Below are positions 34,317 to 43,845 of a DNA stretch of 64,000 bases, piece after piece. The translations under genes were made by a program, and so were the position numbers. Within the stretch, counting starts at the first letter, position 1. The number at the start of each line of letters is the position of its first letter. The stretch covers positions 248,001 to 312,000 of the forward strand of contig JAZKDB010000002.1 in assembly GCA_040387755.1 (NCBI GenBank). The letters are read 5' to 3'. Source of the DNA: Rurimicrobium sp040387755. Its GTDB lineage: Bacteria; Bacteroidota; Bacteroidia; Chitinophagales; Chitinophagaceae. Under the pieces are notes generated by a model, which saw only the letters and a list, made by a program, of their open reading frames with translations, was not told where the DNA came from and did no database searches.

Positions 34317-35060
34317 ATGCTCTCAAAAACGCAAAGTAAATACATTCGTTCATTAGCGCTGCAAAAATTTCGTAAAGAACACCAAAGCTATCTGGCCGAA
34401 GGCGAAAAAATTGTGGCCGAATGGTTGTTTTCAGACGAGAAAATGGAATTGATTGTTGGCTTGGATAACTGGATTTCAGAGAATACCCTACTGATTCAAA
34501 AACACCCCGAGGCAATATGTATAGGCGTTTCAGAAGATGAATTAAAGCAAATTTCAACTTTACAAAGCCCTAATAAAGCTTTGTTGGTTGTTCGTAACAA
34601 GCGTCAACCACAATTAAATAATATTAACAATTGGTGTATTGCCTTGGATGGCATTCGTGACCCAGGTAATATGGGTACTATTCTTCGTATTGCAGATTGG
34701 TTTGGTATTGGCGATGTCATTTGCTCGCAGGACTGTGTGGATGCTTTTAGTCCAAAAGTGGTACAATCCGGTATGGGAGCCCATTTACGCGTCAATATTC
34801 ATGAAACAAATTTGGCGGATTTTATAAAAGAAAGCCCTTTAGATGGTATAGCAGCGGTGTTGGGTGGCGAAAATGTATATCAGATGAATACCCCACCAGA
34901 TAAAGGAATTATCATCATTGGCAACGAAGCAAAAGGTATCAGCGAAGAAATTATTGCACTGGCAAAATACAAAGTCACTATACCAAAGAAAGGTGGAGCT
35001 GAGTCACTAAATGCAGGAGTTTCGACTGGTATTTTGTGTGCTCTGCTTTTGGGGAAATAA
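34317..35060 (+). CDS. TrmH/SpoU family RNA 2'-O-ribose methyltransferase
   Basis: A 247-residue SAM-dependent methyltransferase with the knotted SPOUT fold. N-terminal substrate-binding domain about 1-100. The three SpoU motifs are ALDGIRDPGNMGTILRIADWFG (motif 1), IIIGNEAKGIS (motif 2) and IPKKGGAESLNAGVSTGILCALLL (motif 3). Family members modify a ribose in 23S rRNA (RlmB-like) or tRNA (TrmH); the target cannot be told from the sequence. Start set at the ATG 34317, as the TTG at 34308 lies in the promoter box. Divergent from tamL. Confidence 0.92.
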   Translation: MLSKTQSKYIRSLALQKFRKEHQSYLAEGEKIVAEWLFSDEKMELIVGLDNWISENTLLIQKHPEAICIGVSEDELKQISTLQSPNKALLVVRNKRQPQLNNINNWCIALDGIRDPGNMGTILRIADWFGIGDVICSQDCVDAFSPKVVQSGMGAHLRVNIHETNLADFIKESPLDGIAAVLGGENVYQMNTPPDKGIIIIGNEAKGISEEIIALAKYKVTIPKKGGAESLNAGVSTGILCALLLGK

Positions 35061-35142
35061 ATTTTTCAAGCAACTTTAATCTTTATCTCAATTCTATAGT
35101 CTTTAAATTCAGAAAATCACCTAATCAAATAAAAGTATCTGT

Positions 35143-36261
35143 ATGAAAAAACTCAGCCTTCTTTTAATCATTCTTATCTCTTTAGCAGAAAACAGTCTGG
35201 CTCAACTAAGCCAAAGTGTTTTACAAATCCGTTTAAGAAATAACAAATTACTTACTATTGTGCTTGATGGCAGACATTACAAGAGATTTGGCCGAACTAT
35301 TACTTTTGGAGATATCCCGGCGGGTAATCACGATATCAAAGTATATCGTTATTATCCTAATGATGACCCTCGATATTCAGATAGTAGACCGAGGGCTGTA
35401 TTGATATATAAAGGCAAAATGCGCATTGCTCCTGCTACAACATACTTCTGTACAGTAGACCCACAGTACAAAACAATGAGTATCCGTGAATCGCGCGAAG
35501 ACTTGTACGTAGATGAGCGAAGTTATAAAATAGAGGAACAACCCGAATTTGACGAAGACCGGGAAGATAGATCTTATGATAGAGATAGAGATAGGGATAA
35601 CGATAGAGATTGGAACAATAACCGTAATGAAAATAATGTAGTCGACCCCACCCTACTGACCAATGAACAATTGTATATCCTTAAATCGTCTGTTCAGGAG
35701 CGTGTGGGCAGCAATGATAAAGTAAGCCTGATACAAAATTTTCTGCAAAGCAAAAAAATGACAACCGAACAGGTAAAGACAATTGTAGGGTGGCTAAGTT
35801 TTGAAAACAGCAAATTACAAATCGCCAAATTCTGCTATCCACGTACTATCGATCAGGATAAATACTTGCAGGTAAGTAGTCTTTTAAGTTTTCAAAATTC
35901 TAAAAGAGAATTGGAAGATGTAATTTTCAATAACAAAAGCAAACCGAAGGATAATATTAAAGCCCAAAATCTAACCCTGAGTGCAAACGAAATGAGCCAA
36001 TTGTCTCTGGCAGTGAAAGAAAAAATAACTGATACTGACAAGCAAAAACTGATGCAGCAAGATTTGGAAAACAAAATAATGAGTACTGCTCAAATCAGTA
36101 TTATGCTTGATTGGCTGACCTTTGAAGGCAGCAGACTTGAATTTGCAAAATGGGCTTACCCCAGAGTGAGTGACCGGACAAATTACGGACAGCTCAAAGC
36201 TAAATTTTCATTCCTTAGCTCAAAAAAAACAATCGATAATTTATTATTAAACGGCAAATAA
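35143..36261 (+). CDS. Exported protein with two DUF4476 repeats
   Basis: A 372-residue exported protein with a signal peptide (1-20). After a beta-rich N-terminal domain (about 25-130) there is a short Arg/Asp-rich stretch (DRDRDRDNDRD around 145-160). Two copies of the DUF4476 domain follow, about 175-270 and 280-372; each contains the repeat core QLxxLxxxVxxxxxxxxKxxLxQxxLxxxxxTxxQ and a WLxFExSrLxxAKxxYPRxxD segment. DUF4476 is common in Bacteroidota exported proteins of unknown function. A strong terminator follows. Confidence 0.85.
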   Translation: MKKLSLLLIILISLAENSLAQLSQSVLQIRLRNNKLLTIVLDGRHYKRFGRTITFGDIPAGNHDIKVYRYYPNDDPRYSDSRPRAVLIYKGKMRIAPATTYFCTVDPQYKTMSIRESREDLYVDERSYKIEEQPEFDEDREDRSYDRDRDRDNDRDWNNNRNENNVVDPTLLTNEQLYILKSSVQERVGSNDKVSLIQNFLQSKKMTTEQVKTIVGWLSFENSKLQIAKFCYPRTIDQDKYLQVSSLLSFQNSKRELEDVIFNNKSKPKDNIKAQNLTLSANEMSQLSLAVKEKITDTDKQKLMQQDLENKIMSTAQISIMLDWLTFEGSRLEFAKWAYPRVSDRTNYGQLKAKFSFLSSKKTIDNLLLNGK

Positions 36262-36277
36262 TCTAAAAGCCAATAAA

Positions 36278-36308
36278 AGAAATAGCCTCCAAATTGGAGG
36301 CTATTTCT
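36278..36308. terminator. Terminator between the DUF4476 gene and rplY
   Basis: A 13-bp stem (36278-36290 with 36296-36308, AGAAATAGCCTCC arm) around AAATT, followed by T residues; it lies between convergent genes, so it may serve both. Confidence 0.88.
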
Positions 36309-36338
36309 TTATGGTCAATAACAAAAATGTTTTGAAAC

Positions 36339-36929
36339 CTATTTTTTCTTAGCATCTTTCGCATCAGCGTTCTCTTGTTGTTTAAGAGCACGAGTCATTA
36401 CGATAGAAGCGATAGGAATACGAGGAGAGTTCATTAATTCCATATTGTCAGAAGGAATGTCCTGTACGCGCATATTCTCATTCAATTTCAAACCTGCGAT
36501 ATTCACTTCGATTGCAGCTTTCAAATACTTTGGTAAAGTACGAACGCGAACAGTTTTCATTTTGATTTCCAAACGACCACCAGCTTTAACGCCTTCTGGT
36601 TGTCCTACAAATTTCAATGGCAGATTTGCTACAACTTTTTTGTCATCAACCAACTCAAGAAAGTCGATATGTGTCAAAGAATCTGTTACTACATCAAATT
36701 GCAAATCTTTCATGATGCAACGGTATTCTTTACCATTTACAGAGATTTGAGCCAATTGAAAATCAGGTGTGTACACCAAATGACGAAATGCTGCAGTAGG
36801 AGCACTGAATGATACTGTTTCTGTACCACCATAGATTACACAAGGTACTTTACCTTCTGAACGCAGGTGACGCGTTGCCTTTTTTCCGAAATCGGTTCTG
36901 TTTTGTCCTTCGATTTTAATGCTATTCAT
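36339..36929 (-). CDS. rplY: 50S ribosomal protein L25 (Ctc/TL5 type)
   Basis: 5S rRNA-binding protein of the large subunit, long Ctc form with a C-terminal beta domain. 196 aa from the ATG at 36929 (MNSIKIEGQ, the usual family start); a further upstream ATG adds an unconserved basic extension. Marks: KKATRHLRSEGKVPCVIYGG at the N-terminus, HIDFLELVDDKKVVANLPLKFVGQPEGVKAGG in the C-terminal domain. A Lys/Ala/Asp tail closes it. It follows prs on the same strand, a frequent bacterial arrangement. Confidence 0.95.
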   Translation of the reverse strand: MNSIKIEGQNRTDFGKKATRHLRSEGKVPCVIYGGTETVSFSAPTAAFRHLVYTPDFQLAQISVNGKEYRCIMKDLQFDVVTDSLTHIDFLELVDDKKVVANLPLKFVGQPEGVKAGGRLEIKMKTVRVRTLPKYLKAAIEVNIAGLKLNENMRVQDIPSDNMELMNSPRIPIASIVMTRALKQQENADAKDAKKK

Positions 36930-37010
36930 AGCTTTGTATTGTTTTTTCTCTTTCAAACCCAATCGACAACCTATCGAACGTTTGGTATTTGAATGATTTT
37001 TTTAGTTAAA

Positions 37011-37027
37011 AAACCCTTTGCGGGTTT
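37011..37027 (-). terminator. Probable terminator after prs
   Basis: Short stem AAACCC/GGGTTT (37011-37016 with 37022-37027), followed by TTT on the minus strand. It is modest in strength; some read-through into rplY would be expected. Confidence 0.5.
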
Positions 37028-37086
37028 CGGCATCTTGCCGGACAGGTTTTTTTGCTTAAACAGTCGTTTTGTTATTCAATATTTTA

Positions 37087-38034
37087 TTAACTCTTTCTTT
37101 TGCTGTGCAAAAACAAGGAGCTGATTGATTTATTTTCAAATGTATTTCTAATCGCTATCGCAAATAAATCTGCAGTGGGCAATACTTCAATTTTAGAGCA
37201 TGGCTGCTTAAGAGGAATAGTATCACAAACTACTAATTTTTCTAAAACTGAATTTTCGATATTCTCATAAGCTTTACCACTCAATACAGGATGAGTACAG
37301 AAGGCTGTAACACTCAATGCACCTCGTTCTTTCAACATTCCGGCAGATTTTGTCAAAGTGCCGGCAGTATCACATATATCGTCAATCAAAACTACGTTTT
37401 TACCTACTACATCACCAATGACAGTCATAGAGGCTACTTCGTTGGCGCGCTTACGTTCTTTATCGCAAATAACCATTTCGGCACCAAAATACTGAGCTAC
37501 TTCTCTTGTACGATTTGTACTTCCTACATCAGGAGAAGCGAAACAAAGGTTTTGGATGTTCAACTGCTCGATATAAGGAATAAAAATCGCCGAACTATCA
37601 AGATGGTCAACGGGAATATCAAAAAAGCCTTGAATCTGAGGTGCATGTAGGTCCATCGTCATTACTCTGTCTGCACCGGCTGTGGTCAACAAATTAGCGA
37701 CCAATTTTGATGCAATAGAAACACGAGGTTTGTCTTTACGATCCTGACGGGCAAAACCAAAATAAGGAATTACCGCCGTAATATAGCCTGCAGAAGCTCG
37801 TTTTGCAGCATCAATCATCAACAAAAGCTCCATTAAATTATCTGTTGGAGCAAAAGTAGATTGAACCAAAAAAACATAGTCACCACGTATACTTTCCTGA
37901 AAAACCGGCTGAAATTCACCATCACTAAACTTTGGGATGTCGATTTTACCAAGGTCTTTGCCATACATTTTGGCAATTTGTTCAGCGAGGTAATGAGATT
38001 TAGTACCTGAAAATATTTTTACTGATGAATCCAT
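37087..38034 (-). CDS. prs: Ribose-phosphate pyrophosphokinase
   Basis: Makes PRPP from ribose-5-phosphate and ATP for purine, pyrimidine, histidine and NAD synthesis. 315 aa from the ATG at 38034 (MDSSVKIFSG). Marks: GKIDIPKFSDGEFQPVF, the His of TMDLHAPQIQGFF, the flexible catalytic loop region with DKERKRANEV, and the PRPP-binding motif VLIDDICDTAGTL. An upstream ATG exists, but a promoter box TACTTTTG at 38065-38072 supports the shorter form. rplY follows on the same strand. Confidence 0.97.
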   Translation of the reverse strand: MDSSVKIFSGTKSHYLAEQIAKMYGKDLGKIDIPKFSDGEFQPVFQESIRGDYVFLVQSTFAPTDNLMELLLMIDAAKRASAGYITAVIPYFGFARQDRKDKPRVSIASKLVANLLTTAGADRVMTMDLHAPQIQGFFDIPVDHLDSSAIFIPYIEQLNIQNLCFASPDVGSTNRTREVAQYFGAEMVICDKERKRANEVASMTVIGDVVGKNVVLIDDICDTAGTLTKSAGMLKERGALSVTAFCTHPVLSGKAYENIENSVLEKLVVCDTIPLKQPCSKIEVLPTADLFAIAIRNTFENKSISSLFLHSKRKS

Positions 38035-38064
38035 TGAAGATTTTCTTAAAGCAAAATTGGAGTG

Positions 38065-38072
38065 CAAAAGTA
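38065..38072 (-). promoter_or_regulatory. -7 box (TACTTTTG) of prs
   Basis: Minus-strand octamer TACTTTTG, exact match to TAnnTTTG, 30 bp upstream of the prs ATG. Confidence 0.5.
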
Positions 38073-38202
38073 TAAAAATGAACGCCAAAAACCTATTTCT
38101 TTTTAAAAAAGTTTAATCACAACACATAGCAATAATTTCAAACCTGAAAATCAGCTTAATAACAACCCTCCGGCTATTTAACGGATTATCAAATTTACAA
38201 AT

Positions 38203-38210
38203 TATCTTCG
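38203..38210 (+). promoter_or_regulatory. -7 box (TATCTTCG) of the OmpH-like gene
   Basis: TATCTTCG, the TAnnTTcG variant, 33 bp before the ATG at 38244. The identical octamer precedes ccmB at 62437. Confidence 0.45.
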
Positions 38211-38243
38211 CCCCAATTATTTATTTCAAAATCATCTTACAAA

Positions 38244-38855
38244 ATGAAGAAAATTTCAGGCAATCGCCTATTGATGGCAGCAAGCATAGCAGTATTGGCA
38301 TTTAACAGCTCCTGCAATAATAAGGGTACAAGTACTGCTGCAACAAGCAGCAACGGAGCTCCTGTTACCGGTAAAATTGCTTACATCAATCTGGATACCC
38401 TACAATCTAAATATACTTTTTGGAAAGCGGAAGCTGATGCATTGGCAGCAGAGCAAGCTAAAATAGAGTCTGAATTGCAAAGTTCTGCTCAAAAGCTACA
38501 AAGCGATTATGCAGCATTTCAACAAAAGGCTCAGTCGGGCAACATATCAGAGGCTGAAGGTCGTGCAACACAGCAGCGTCTGGCGCAAATGCAGCAATCT
38601 CTTGAAACTCGCAGAACTACTCTTGGAGAACAATTACAAGCCAGACAAATAGCTTTCAGCGAAAGATTGCAAAAAAACATAGATGAATATCTGGCCATTT
38701 ACAATAAAGACAACAAATATGACTACATCATGTCTTATACTAAGGCAGGGCAAATATTATATGCAAATAAATCATTGGATATCACTGCAGATGTAGTAAA
38801 AGGATTAAATGAATTCAAATCGTCGTCTGCATCAGATACTAGTAAATCTAACTAA
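38244..38855 (+). CDS. OmpH/Skp-like periplasmic chaperone, lipoprotein form
   Basis: A 203-residue envelope protein of the OmpH (Skp-like) family, which holds unfolded outer-membrane proteins in the periplasm. Unlike Skp it has a lipobox-like FNSSC (Cys24), so it is probably lipid-anchored. After a Ser/Thr-rich linker comes GKIAYINLDTLQSKY, the usual OmpH start. Long Ala/Gln/Glu helices follow (about 60-150) that would form the tentacle coiled coil, then a C-terminal segment DYIMSYTKAGQILYANKSLDIT. Probably followed by the amino-acid permease gene in the same transcript. Confidence 0.9.
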   Translation: MKKISGNRLLMAASIAVLAFNSSCNNKGTSTAATSSNGAPVTGKIAYINLDTLQSKYTFWKAEADALAAEQAKIESELQSSAQKLQSDYAAFQQKAQSGNISEAEGRATQQRLAQMQQSLETRRTTLGEQLQARQIAFSERLQKNIDEYLAIYNKDNKYDYIMSYTKAGQILYANKSLDITADVVKGLNEFKSSSASDTSKSN

Positions 38856-38870
38856 TTAAATCTCTGCTTT

Positions 38871-40289
38871 TTGGAACCACAAAACAATTCTGATTTTAAG
38901 CGCTCCTTATCCTTATTTGACGGCACGCTGCTGGTCATAGGCTCTATGATTGGCTCGGGTATTTTCATTGTCAGTGCCGACATTGTGCGCAATGTCGGCA
39001 GCGCAGGCTGGCTGATTGCAGTTTGGGTAATTACAGGCCTTATGACTATGACCGCGGCTATCAGCTATGGCGAATTAAGTGGAATGTTCCCAAAAGCAGG
39101 AGGACAGTATGTGTACCTCAAAGAGTCGTATAATAAACTTATTGCTTTTTTATATGGTTGGAGCTTTTTTGCCGTAATTCAAACAGGTACCATAGCAGCT
39201 GTAGGTGTCGCATTTTCTAAATTTGCAGCCTACCTGATTCCTGCATTAAGCGAGGACAATAAATTATTTGTAAGTGAAGGAGGCGGGTTTTCTATTTCTG
39301 CAGCCCAAATCATGTCCATCGCCATTATATCCTTGCTTACATATTCCAATACAAGGGGAGTAAAAGGGGGCAAAGTGATTCAAAATGTTTTTACTTCGGC
39401 TAAGTTAATTTCTCTTTTTGGCTTGATAATTGCAGGCTTTGTAATGTTCAAACCAGAAATCTGGAATACGAACTGGGCCACATCCTTCACTGCCACAAAA
39501 GAGGTTTCCGATGGCAATTGGATAAGTATCAGCGGAACGACATTACTGGGTGGAATAGCTGCAGCCATGGTAGGTTCTGTTTTTAGCAGCGATGCCTGGA
39601 ATAATGTAACCTTTATTGCCGGTGAAATGAAAAATCCACAAAGAAATATTGGTTTAAGTCTGTTTTTTGGCACCCTAATTGTAACGGTAATATATGTTTC
39701 AGCCAATTTGGTCTATCTGGCGGTTTTGCCAATGGATGAAATTGCACATGCTGCAAAAGACAGAGTTGCGGTATCGGCTTCAAATGCCATTTTTGGAACA
39801 ATAGGCACTGTGATTATGGCTGTAATGATAATGGTTTCTACTTTTGGCTGCAATAACGGCCTGATACTTGCAGGTTCAAGGGTATATTACACCATGGCTC
39901 AGGATGGATTATTCTTTAAAAGCGCAGCCCGCTTAAATAAAAACGGAGTTCCGGAATGGGCGCTTTGGGCGCAATGCATAGTGGCCGCAATTCTTTGCCT
40001 TAGCGGTAAATATGGCGATTTGCTGGACATGATTTCGTTTGTGGTTGTATTATTCTATATCCTTACCATAGCGGGCATTTTTATATTACGCAAAAAACAA
40101 CCAGATACTGAACGACCCTATAAAGCATTTGGATACCCTCTGCTTCCTGCTTTATACATTATTTTGGGCATCAGTTTTTGTACCTTGTTGATTTGGTTCA
40201 AACCTCAATTTACCTGGCCCGGCTTAATCATTGTTTTGCTTGGCATTCCTATTTATTACCTTATTCAGCGCAAAGCTGACAAAGCATAG
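38871..40289 (+). CDS. APC-family amino acid permease
   Basis: Inner-membrane amino acid transporter with about 12 helices, 472 aa. The substrate-binding helix-1 motif is GSMIGSGIFIVSADI near residue 23, and the conserved helix-2 region is YGELSGMFPKAGGQYVYLKE. No ATG is in frame ahead of the conserved part, so the start is the TTG at 38871 (MEPQNNSDFK). It lies 15 bp after the OmpH-like gene. The heptose kinase gene starts directly after its stop codon (40289/40290), so the three genes probably form one unit. Substrate is not predictable. Confidence 0.9.
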   Translation: MEPQNNSDFKRSLSLFDGTLLVIGSMIGSGIFIVSADIVRNVGSAGWLIAVWVITGLMTMTAAISYGELSGMFPKAGGQYVYLKESYNKLIAFLYGWSFFAVIQTGTIAAVGVAFSKFAAYLIPALSEDNKLFVSEGGGFSISAAQIMSIAIISLLTYSNTRGVKGGKVIQNVFTSAKLISLFGLIIAGFVMFKPEIWNTNWATSFTATKEVSDGNWISISGTTLLGGIAAAMVGSVFSSDAWNNVTFIAGEMKNPQRNIGLSLFFGTLIVTVIYVSANLVYLAVLPMDEIAHAAKDRVAVSASNAIFGTIGTVIMAVMIMVSTFGCNNGLILAGSRVYYTMAQDGLFFKSAARLNKNGVPEWALWAQCIVAAILCLSGKYGDLLDMISFVVVLFYILTIAGIFILRKKQPDTERPYKAFGYPLLPALYIILGISFCTLLIWFKPQFTWPGLIIVLLGIPIYYLIQRKADKA

Positions 40290-41282
40290 ATGAACAAAGA
40301 AGAAATCAAAGACCTTTTTGAAAGAATGAACGACCTACACGTGGTAGTCGTAGGCGATGTAATGTTGGACAATTATTGGTGGGGAGATGTGGAGCGCATC
40401 TCGCCGGAAGCACCTGTACCGGTAGTAAATATCAAAAAGAAAGAAAGTAGGTTGGGAGGAGCAGCAAACGTGGCTTTAAATTGCAAAAGCCTTGGGGCAA
40501 AAGTCAGTTTGGCCTCTGTATTGGGCAAAGATATAGACGGAGATTTACTGATTCGACTGGCTGGCCAATCGGGTCTTGAAACCGCAATGTTGATGCAAAG
40601 CTCAGAGCGCAAAACAACAACAAAAACCCGTGTCCTGAGCCGTAATCAGCAAATGATGCGCCTTGATGATGAACAAATCAGTGAATTAAGCATTAAAGAA
40701 GAGCATCCTTTTATTGATTTGGTGCTACGCATGCTCCAGAGAGAGAAACCACAGGTTTTGATTTTTGAAGATTACAATAAAGGTGTGCTGAAAGAGAATA
40801 TTATTCAGCGTATTACAGCACATTGTAAGGAATTGGGCATTGTCACGATGGTAGACCCCAAAAAACAAAATTTTTTGGCTTACAAAGAAGTCAGTATTTT
40901 CAAACCCAACCTTAAAGAGGTTCGTGAAGGCTTGGGGCTTGAATTAGCTTCTGTTTCATTAAAAGAACTGCAGGAAGCTCATCAAAAATTAAACGACTCT
41001 CTACATCATCAAATTACCTTTATTACTTTATCCGAAAAAGGGGTTTTTGCAACAGATGGTGTACAGGAATTTATTACTCCATCCCATATCCGAAACATAG
41101 CAGATGTATCCGGAGCAGGAGATACTGTCATCGCCACAGCAGCACTGGTCTATACCCTATCAAGGGATATCAAGCTGATGGCAGAGATCGCCAATATTGC
41201 GGGAGGATTGGTGTGCGAAAAAGTGGGTGTTTTACCCATTGATAAAGCTGAACTGGAAACAGAATGCCTCAGTCTGCTTTAA
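40290..41282 (+). CDS. rfaE1: Heptose 7-phosphate kinase (PfkB family, RfaE1/HldA-type)
   Basis: Kinase converting D-glycero-D-manno-heptose 7-phosphate to the 1,7-bisphosphate in ADP-heptose synthesis for LPS. 330 aa, so it is the kinase half only; no adenylyltransferase domain is fused. PfkB marks: VVGDVMLDNYWWGDVERISPEAP, SRLGGAANVALNCKSLGA, and the catalytic DVSGAGDTVIATAAL near residue 270 (anion-hole GAGD). Its start abuts the permease stop. Its end overlaps by 4 bp the end of the AlgJ-like gene on the other strand. Other PfkB substrates are possible, but the N-terminal motif is RfaE-like. Confidence 0.9.
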   Translation: MNKEEIKDLFERMNDLHVVVVGDVMLDNYWWGDVERISPEAPVPVVNIKKKESRLGGAANVALNCKSLGAKVSLASVLGKDIDGDLLIRLAGQSGLETAMLMQSSERKTTTKTRVLSRNQQMMRLDDEQISELSIKEEHPFIDLVLRMLQREKPQVLIFEDYNKGVLKENIIQRITAHCKELGIVTMVDPKKQNFLAYKEVSIFKPNLKEVREGLGLELASVSLKELQEAHQKLNDSLHHQITFITLSEKGVFATDGVQEFITPSHIRNIADVSGAGDTVIATAALVYTLSRDIKLMAEIANIAGGLVCEKVGVLPIDKAELETECLSLL

Positions 41283-42310
41283 TGCATTGCATCTATTGAA
41301 TTTAAACAGTAATTAGTTGTCATTGTTGTGAGTAAATCTATTGCCTGGCCATTCCAATGCGTGTCTGTAGTATAATAATATGAATCTCTGTTTTTCAATA
41401 ACTCGCTGTAGACATCAATAAACTCTATTTTTTTTGACTTCATTAAATGATGCAACAAGGTGATTTTAGAGACACCGAACAACTCGGGATACATACTTTC
41501 TTTGTCCGGAGCTATAATAAAAACCACTTTAATATTTTGTGATTGAAAAACTTTGGTAATTTTCTCCATGCTTCCTGAAATACTGTTTAACTCAGCATAT
41601 TCTGAGAGTCTGTTACGCAGAAACCAAACCTTTTTCCCATCAATTGTACTGACATAGCCATACCTTTTATCACTCTTTTGGGTGAAAAGATTTGAAGATT
41701 GTATTTCTTTAAAGTTTGCACCCAATAATAAATCAAGTCCATAATAATGATGAACAACAGACTTATACTGTTTGCTGATTAATTGTTGTGCTGCCTCATG
41801 AATATTACTGGCAAGAGCTCTCTCTACTGTTTCAAAGAAAATGACTTTAGGCTTTTTGGTAAAATATTTCGAAGACAGTTCATTATATACCCTGAACCCA
41901 CTGCAACCATTGGAACCAAGATTGTATGAACAGTTCCTCTTCATCTTTTTGTTTGTTAGAGCTTGTATCCCTTCTGTACTACTTATATGCGGATCATCAA
42001 AAAAACTGTCTCCCAAATAAAGAATCTCAGGTTCTTGATTGCCAGTAATATTACTAAAGCCATAATGGTCGCAGACCCTCAAAATACCTTTTGTTAGATT
42101 AATAGAATCATGCCCCAAATCTGTCCGTGTTTTAATATAAACTGCAGTATCAGCGCGCCCATAGAATTGATTGGCTGTTACAAACGTCTCCCTTCTGTTC
42201 GTTACATACGGAATATCATCTTTTGCATTTAAACGAAGCAAACCTGTTATGAGGTTAATCAAAACAACGATGAGCAATATCAATCCGGACTTACTGATCA
42301 ACTTTCTCAT
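41279..42310 (-). CDS. AlgJ/AlgX-like SGNH-fold protein (O-acetylation partner)
   Basis: A 343-residue protein with one N-terminal membrane anchor and an SGNH-hydrolase-like exported domain. Block I is ILYLGDSFFDD, a later segment FIIAPDKESMYPE, and the typical AlgJ/AlgX TDTHWNGQA near residue 320 (His of the catalytic dyad). Such proteins transfer acetyl groups handed over by an MBOAT protein onto secreted polymers. The MBOAT gene lies 7 bp upstream on the same strand. Its final 4 bp overlap the heptose kinase gene on the other strand. Polymer target unknown. Confidence 0.85.
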   Translation of the reverse strand: MRKLISKSGLILLIVVLINLITGLLRLNAKDDIPYVTNRRETFVTANQFYGRADTAVYIKTRTDLGHDSINLTKGILRVCDHYGFSNITGNQEPEILYLGDSFFDDPHISSTEGIQALTNKKMKRNCSYNLGSNGCSGFRVYNELSSKYFTKKPKVIFFETVERALASNIHEAAQQLISKQYKSVVHHYYGLDLLLGANFKEIQSSNLFTQKSDKRYGYVSTIDGKKVWFLRNRLSEYAELNSISGSMEKITKVFQSQNIKVVFIIAPDKESMYPELFGVSKITLLHHLMKSKKIEFIDVYSELLKNRDSYYYTTDTHWNGQAIDLLTTMTTNYCLNSIDAMH

Positions 42311-42317
42311 ACTATAA

Positions 42318-43772
42318 TTAAAATTGAAAATAAATAAAATCCATTTTCTGATTATTGGAAAACAAATGCAAAAACGTAAGTATACCCAATATCATCAAAA
42401 CATAAACAATATATCGAAGAACAGGAAGAGTTATAACCCTTAGTCGCCTTTCATCTCGGCGCAACCACCAGTCTATCCATACAAATGGAATAGTGTACAT
42501 AAATACCGAAATACCATAAGGCAGATGCCATAGTTGTTGAGGCTTTGTAGCAAAACTGTTGACCATTTGCCGGATATATCCTGTCGCCATATTGAGATTA
42601 TCTGCACGAAAAAAAATCCAGGCAAATGCAACAAAAACAAAAGTACTAAGCATTTGAAGCAATTCTTTCAGACCAGGCAATGAACGGTTCGATGCCACAA
42701 CTTCAGTAATATGCTGCCTGTTCTTATTGAAAATCAATAACGGCAAAAAGCCGCAGGCATGAATAGCTCCCCAAACGATGAAAGTCCAGTTGGCCCCATG
42801 CCAAAATCCGCTGACCAGAAAAATAATAAAAACATTTCGAATTGCCTTTGCTTTACCCTGTTTAGACCCACCAAGAGGAATGTATAAATAGTCTCGAAAC
42901 CAGGAAGACAATGAGATATGCCAACGTCGCCAAAACTCGGCGAGGTTTCGGGAAAAATAAGGAAACTTGAAATTACTCAAAAGCTCAAATCCAAAAAGCT
43001 TTGCAGTTCCTATAGCAATATCCGAATAGCCACTGAAATCGCCATAAATCTGAAAACTAAATGCAATTGCTCCTAAAACCAATGTTGTTCCGCTTTGCTC
43101 AGGATATCTTTGAAAAATTTCATCCACAGTCGCAGCCAAACTATCAGCAATCACCACTTTTTTAAACATACCCCACACTATCAAACGACAGCCCTCGGCA
43201 GCCTGGGCATAATCAAAAATGCGTTTGCGCTGCACCTGTGGCAATAAATGAGTGGCACGTTCAATAGGACCTGCCACCAATAAGGGGAAAAAACTTACAA
43301 ATACGGCATAATCCACAAAATCAGTTACCGGTTTTTGCTGCCCTCTGTAAATGTCAAATACATAAGACATTCCATGAAAAGTATAAAAAGAAATACCTAC
43401 CGGCAATGCGATTTGAAGCAATAAGGGATTGGTGTGCAATCCCCAATTATCAAATAACTGTTGAAATTGAACCACAAAGAAATTATAGTACTTAAAGACT
43501 GCGAGAATACCCAGATTATTGATAATACTTAGCCATAGAAATAACTTAGCTTTTCGCTTATCAAGCGATGCAACCCCAAAGCCATAACTAAAATCTAAGA
43601 CTGTACTCAGTAATAAAAGCCCAAGAAATTTGTAGCTCCACCAACCATAAAAGAAATAACTGGCTATTAATACCAATACATTTTGCCATCGCAGAGATTT
43701 GTTGAAGACAAACCAATAGAGAACAAAAACAATCGGTAAAAAAAGTAAAAACTCAAATGAATTGAATAGCAC
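42318..43772 (-). CDS. MBOAT family O-acyltransferase (AlgI-like)
   Basis: A 484-residue multi-pass membrane acyltransferase that moves acyl groups from the cytoplasm to an exported polymer, as AlgI does for alginate or DltB for teichoic acid. Conserved marks: PVGISFYTFHGMSYVFDIYRG, FWRRWHISLSSWFRDYLYIPLGG, and the catalytic-His region FLVSGFWHGANWTFIVWGA. The AlgJ-like gene follows at 7 bp. A 73-bp gap separates it from the ICMT-type methyltransferase gene upstream, so it may belong to the same transcript as the polyketide synthase. Confidence 0.93.
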   Translation of the reverse strand: MLFNSFEFLLFLPIVFVLYWFVFNKSLRWQNVLVLIASYFFYGWWSYKFLGLLLLSTVLDFSYGFGVASLDKRKAKLFLWLSIINNLGILAVFKYYNFFVVQFQQLFDNWGLHTNPLLLQIALPVGISFYTFHGMSYVFDIYRGQQKPVTDFVDYAVFVSFFPLLVAGPIERATHLLPQVQRKRIFDYAQAAEGCRLIVWGMFKKVVIADSLAATVDEIFQRYPEQSGTTLVLGAIAFSFQIYGDFSGYSDIAIGTAKLFGFELLSNFKFPYFSRNLAEFWRRWHISLSSWFRDYLYIPLGGSKQGKAKAIRNVFIIFLVSGFWHGANWTFIVWGAIHACGFLPLLIFNKNRQHITEVVASNRSLPGLKELLQMLSTFVFVAFAWIFFRADNLNMATGYIRQMVNSFATKPQQLWHLPYGISVFMYTIPFVWIDWWLRRDERRLRVITLPVLRYIVYVLMILGILTFLHLFSNNQKMDFIYFQF

Positions 43773-43845
43773 TAAAAGGTTGTTTTATTTTTTGAATTGC
43801 CACTTCTTTCCAGCAACAATATTAATCAAAAAATAGCTTTACCCA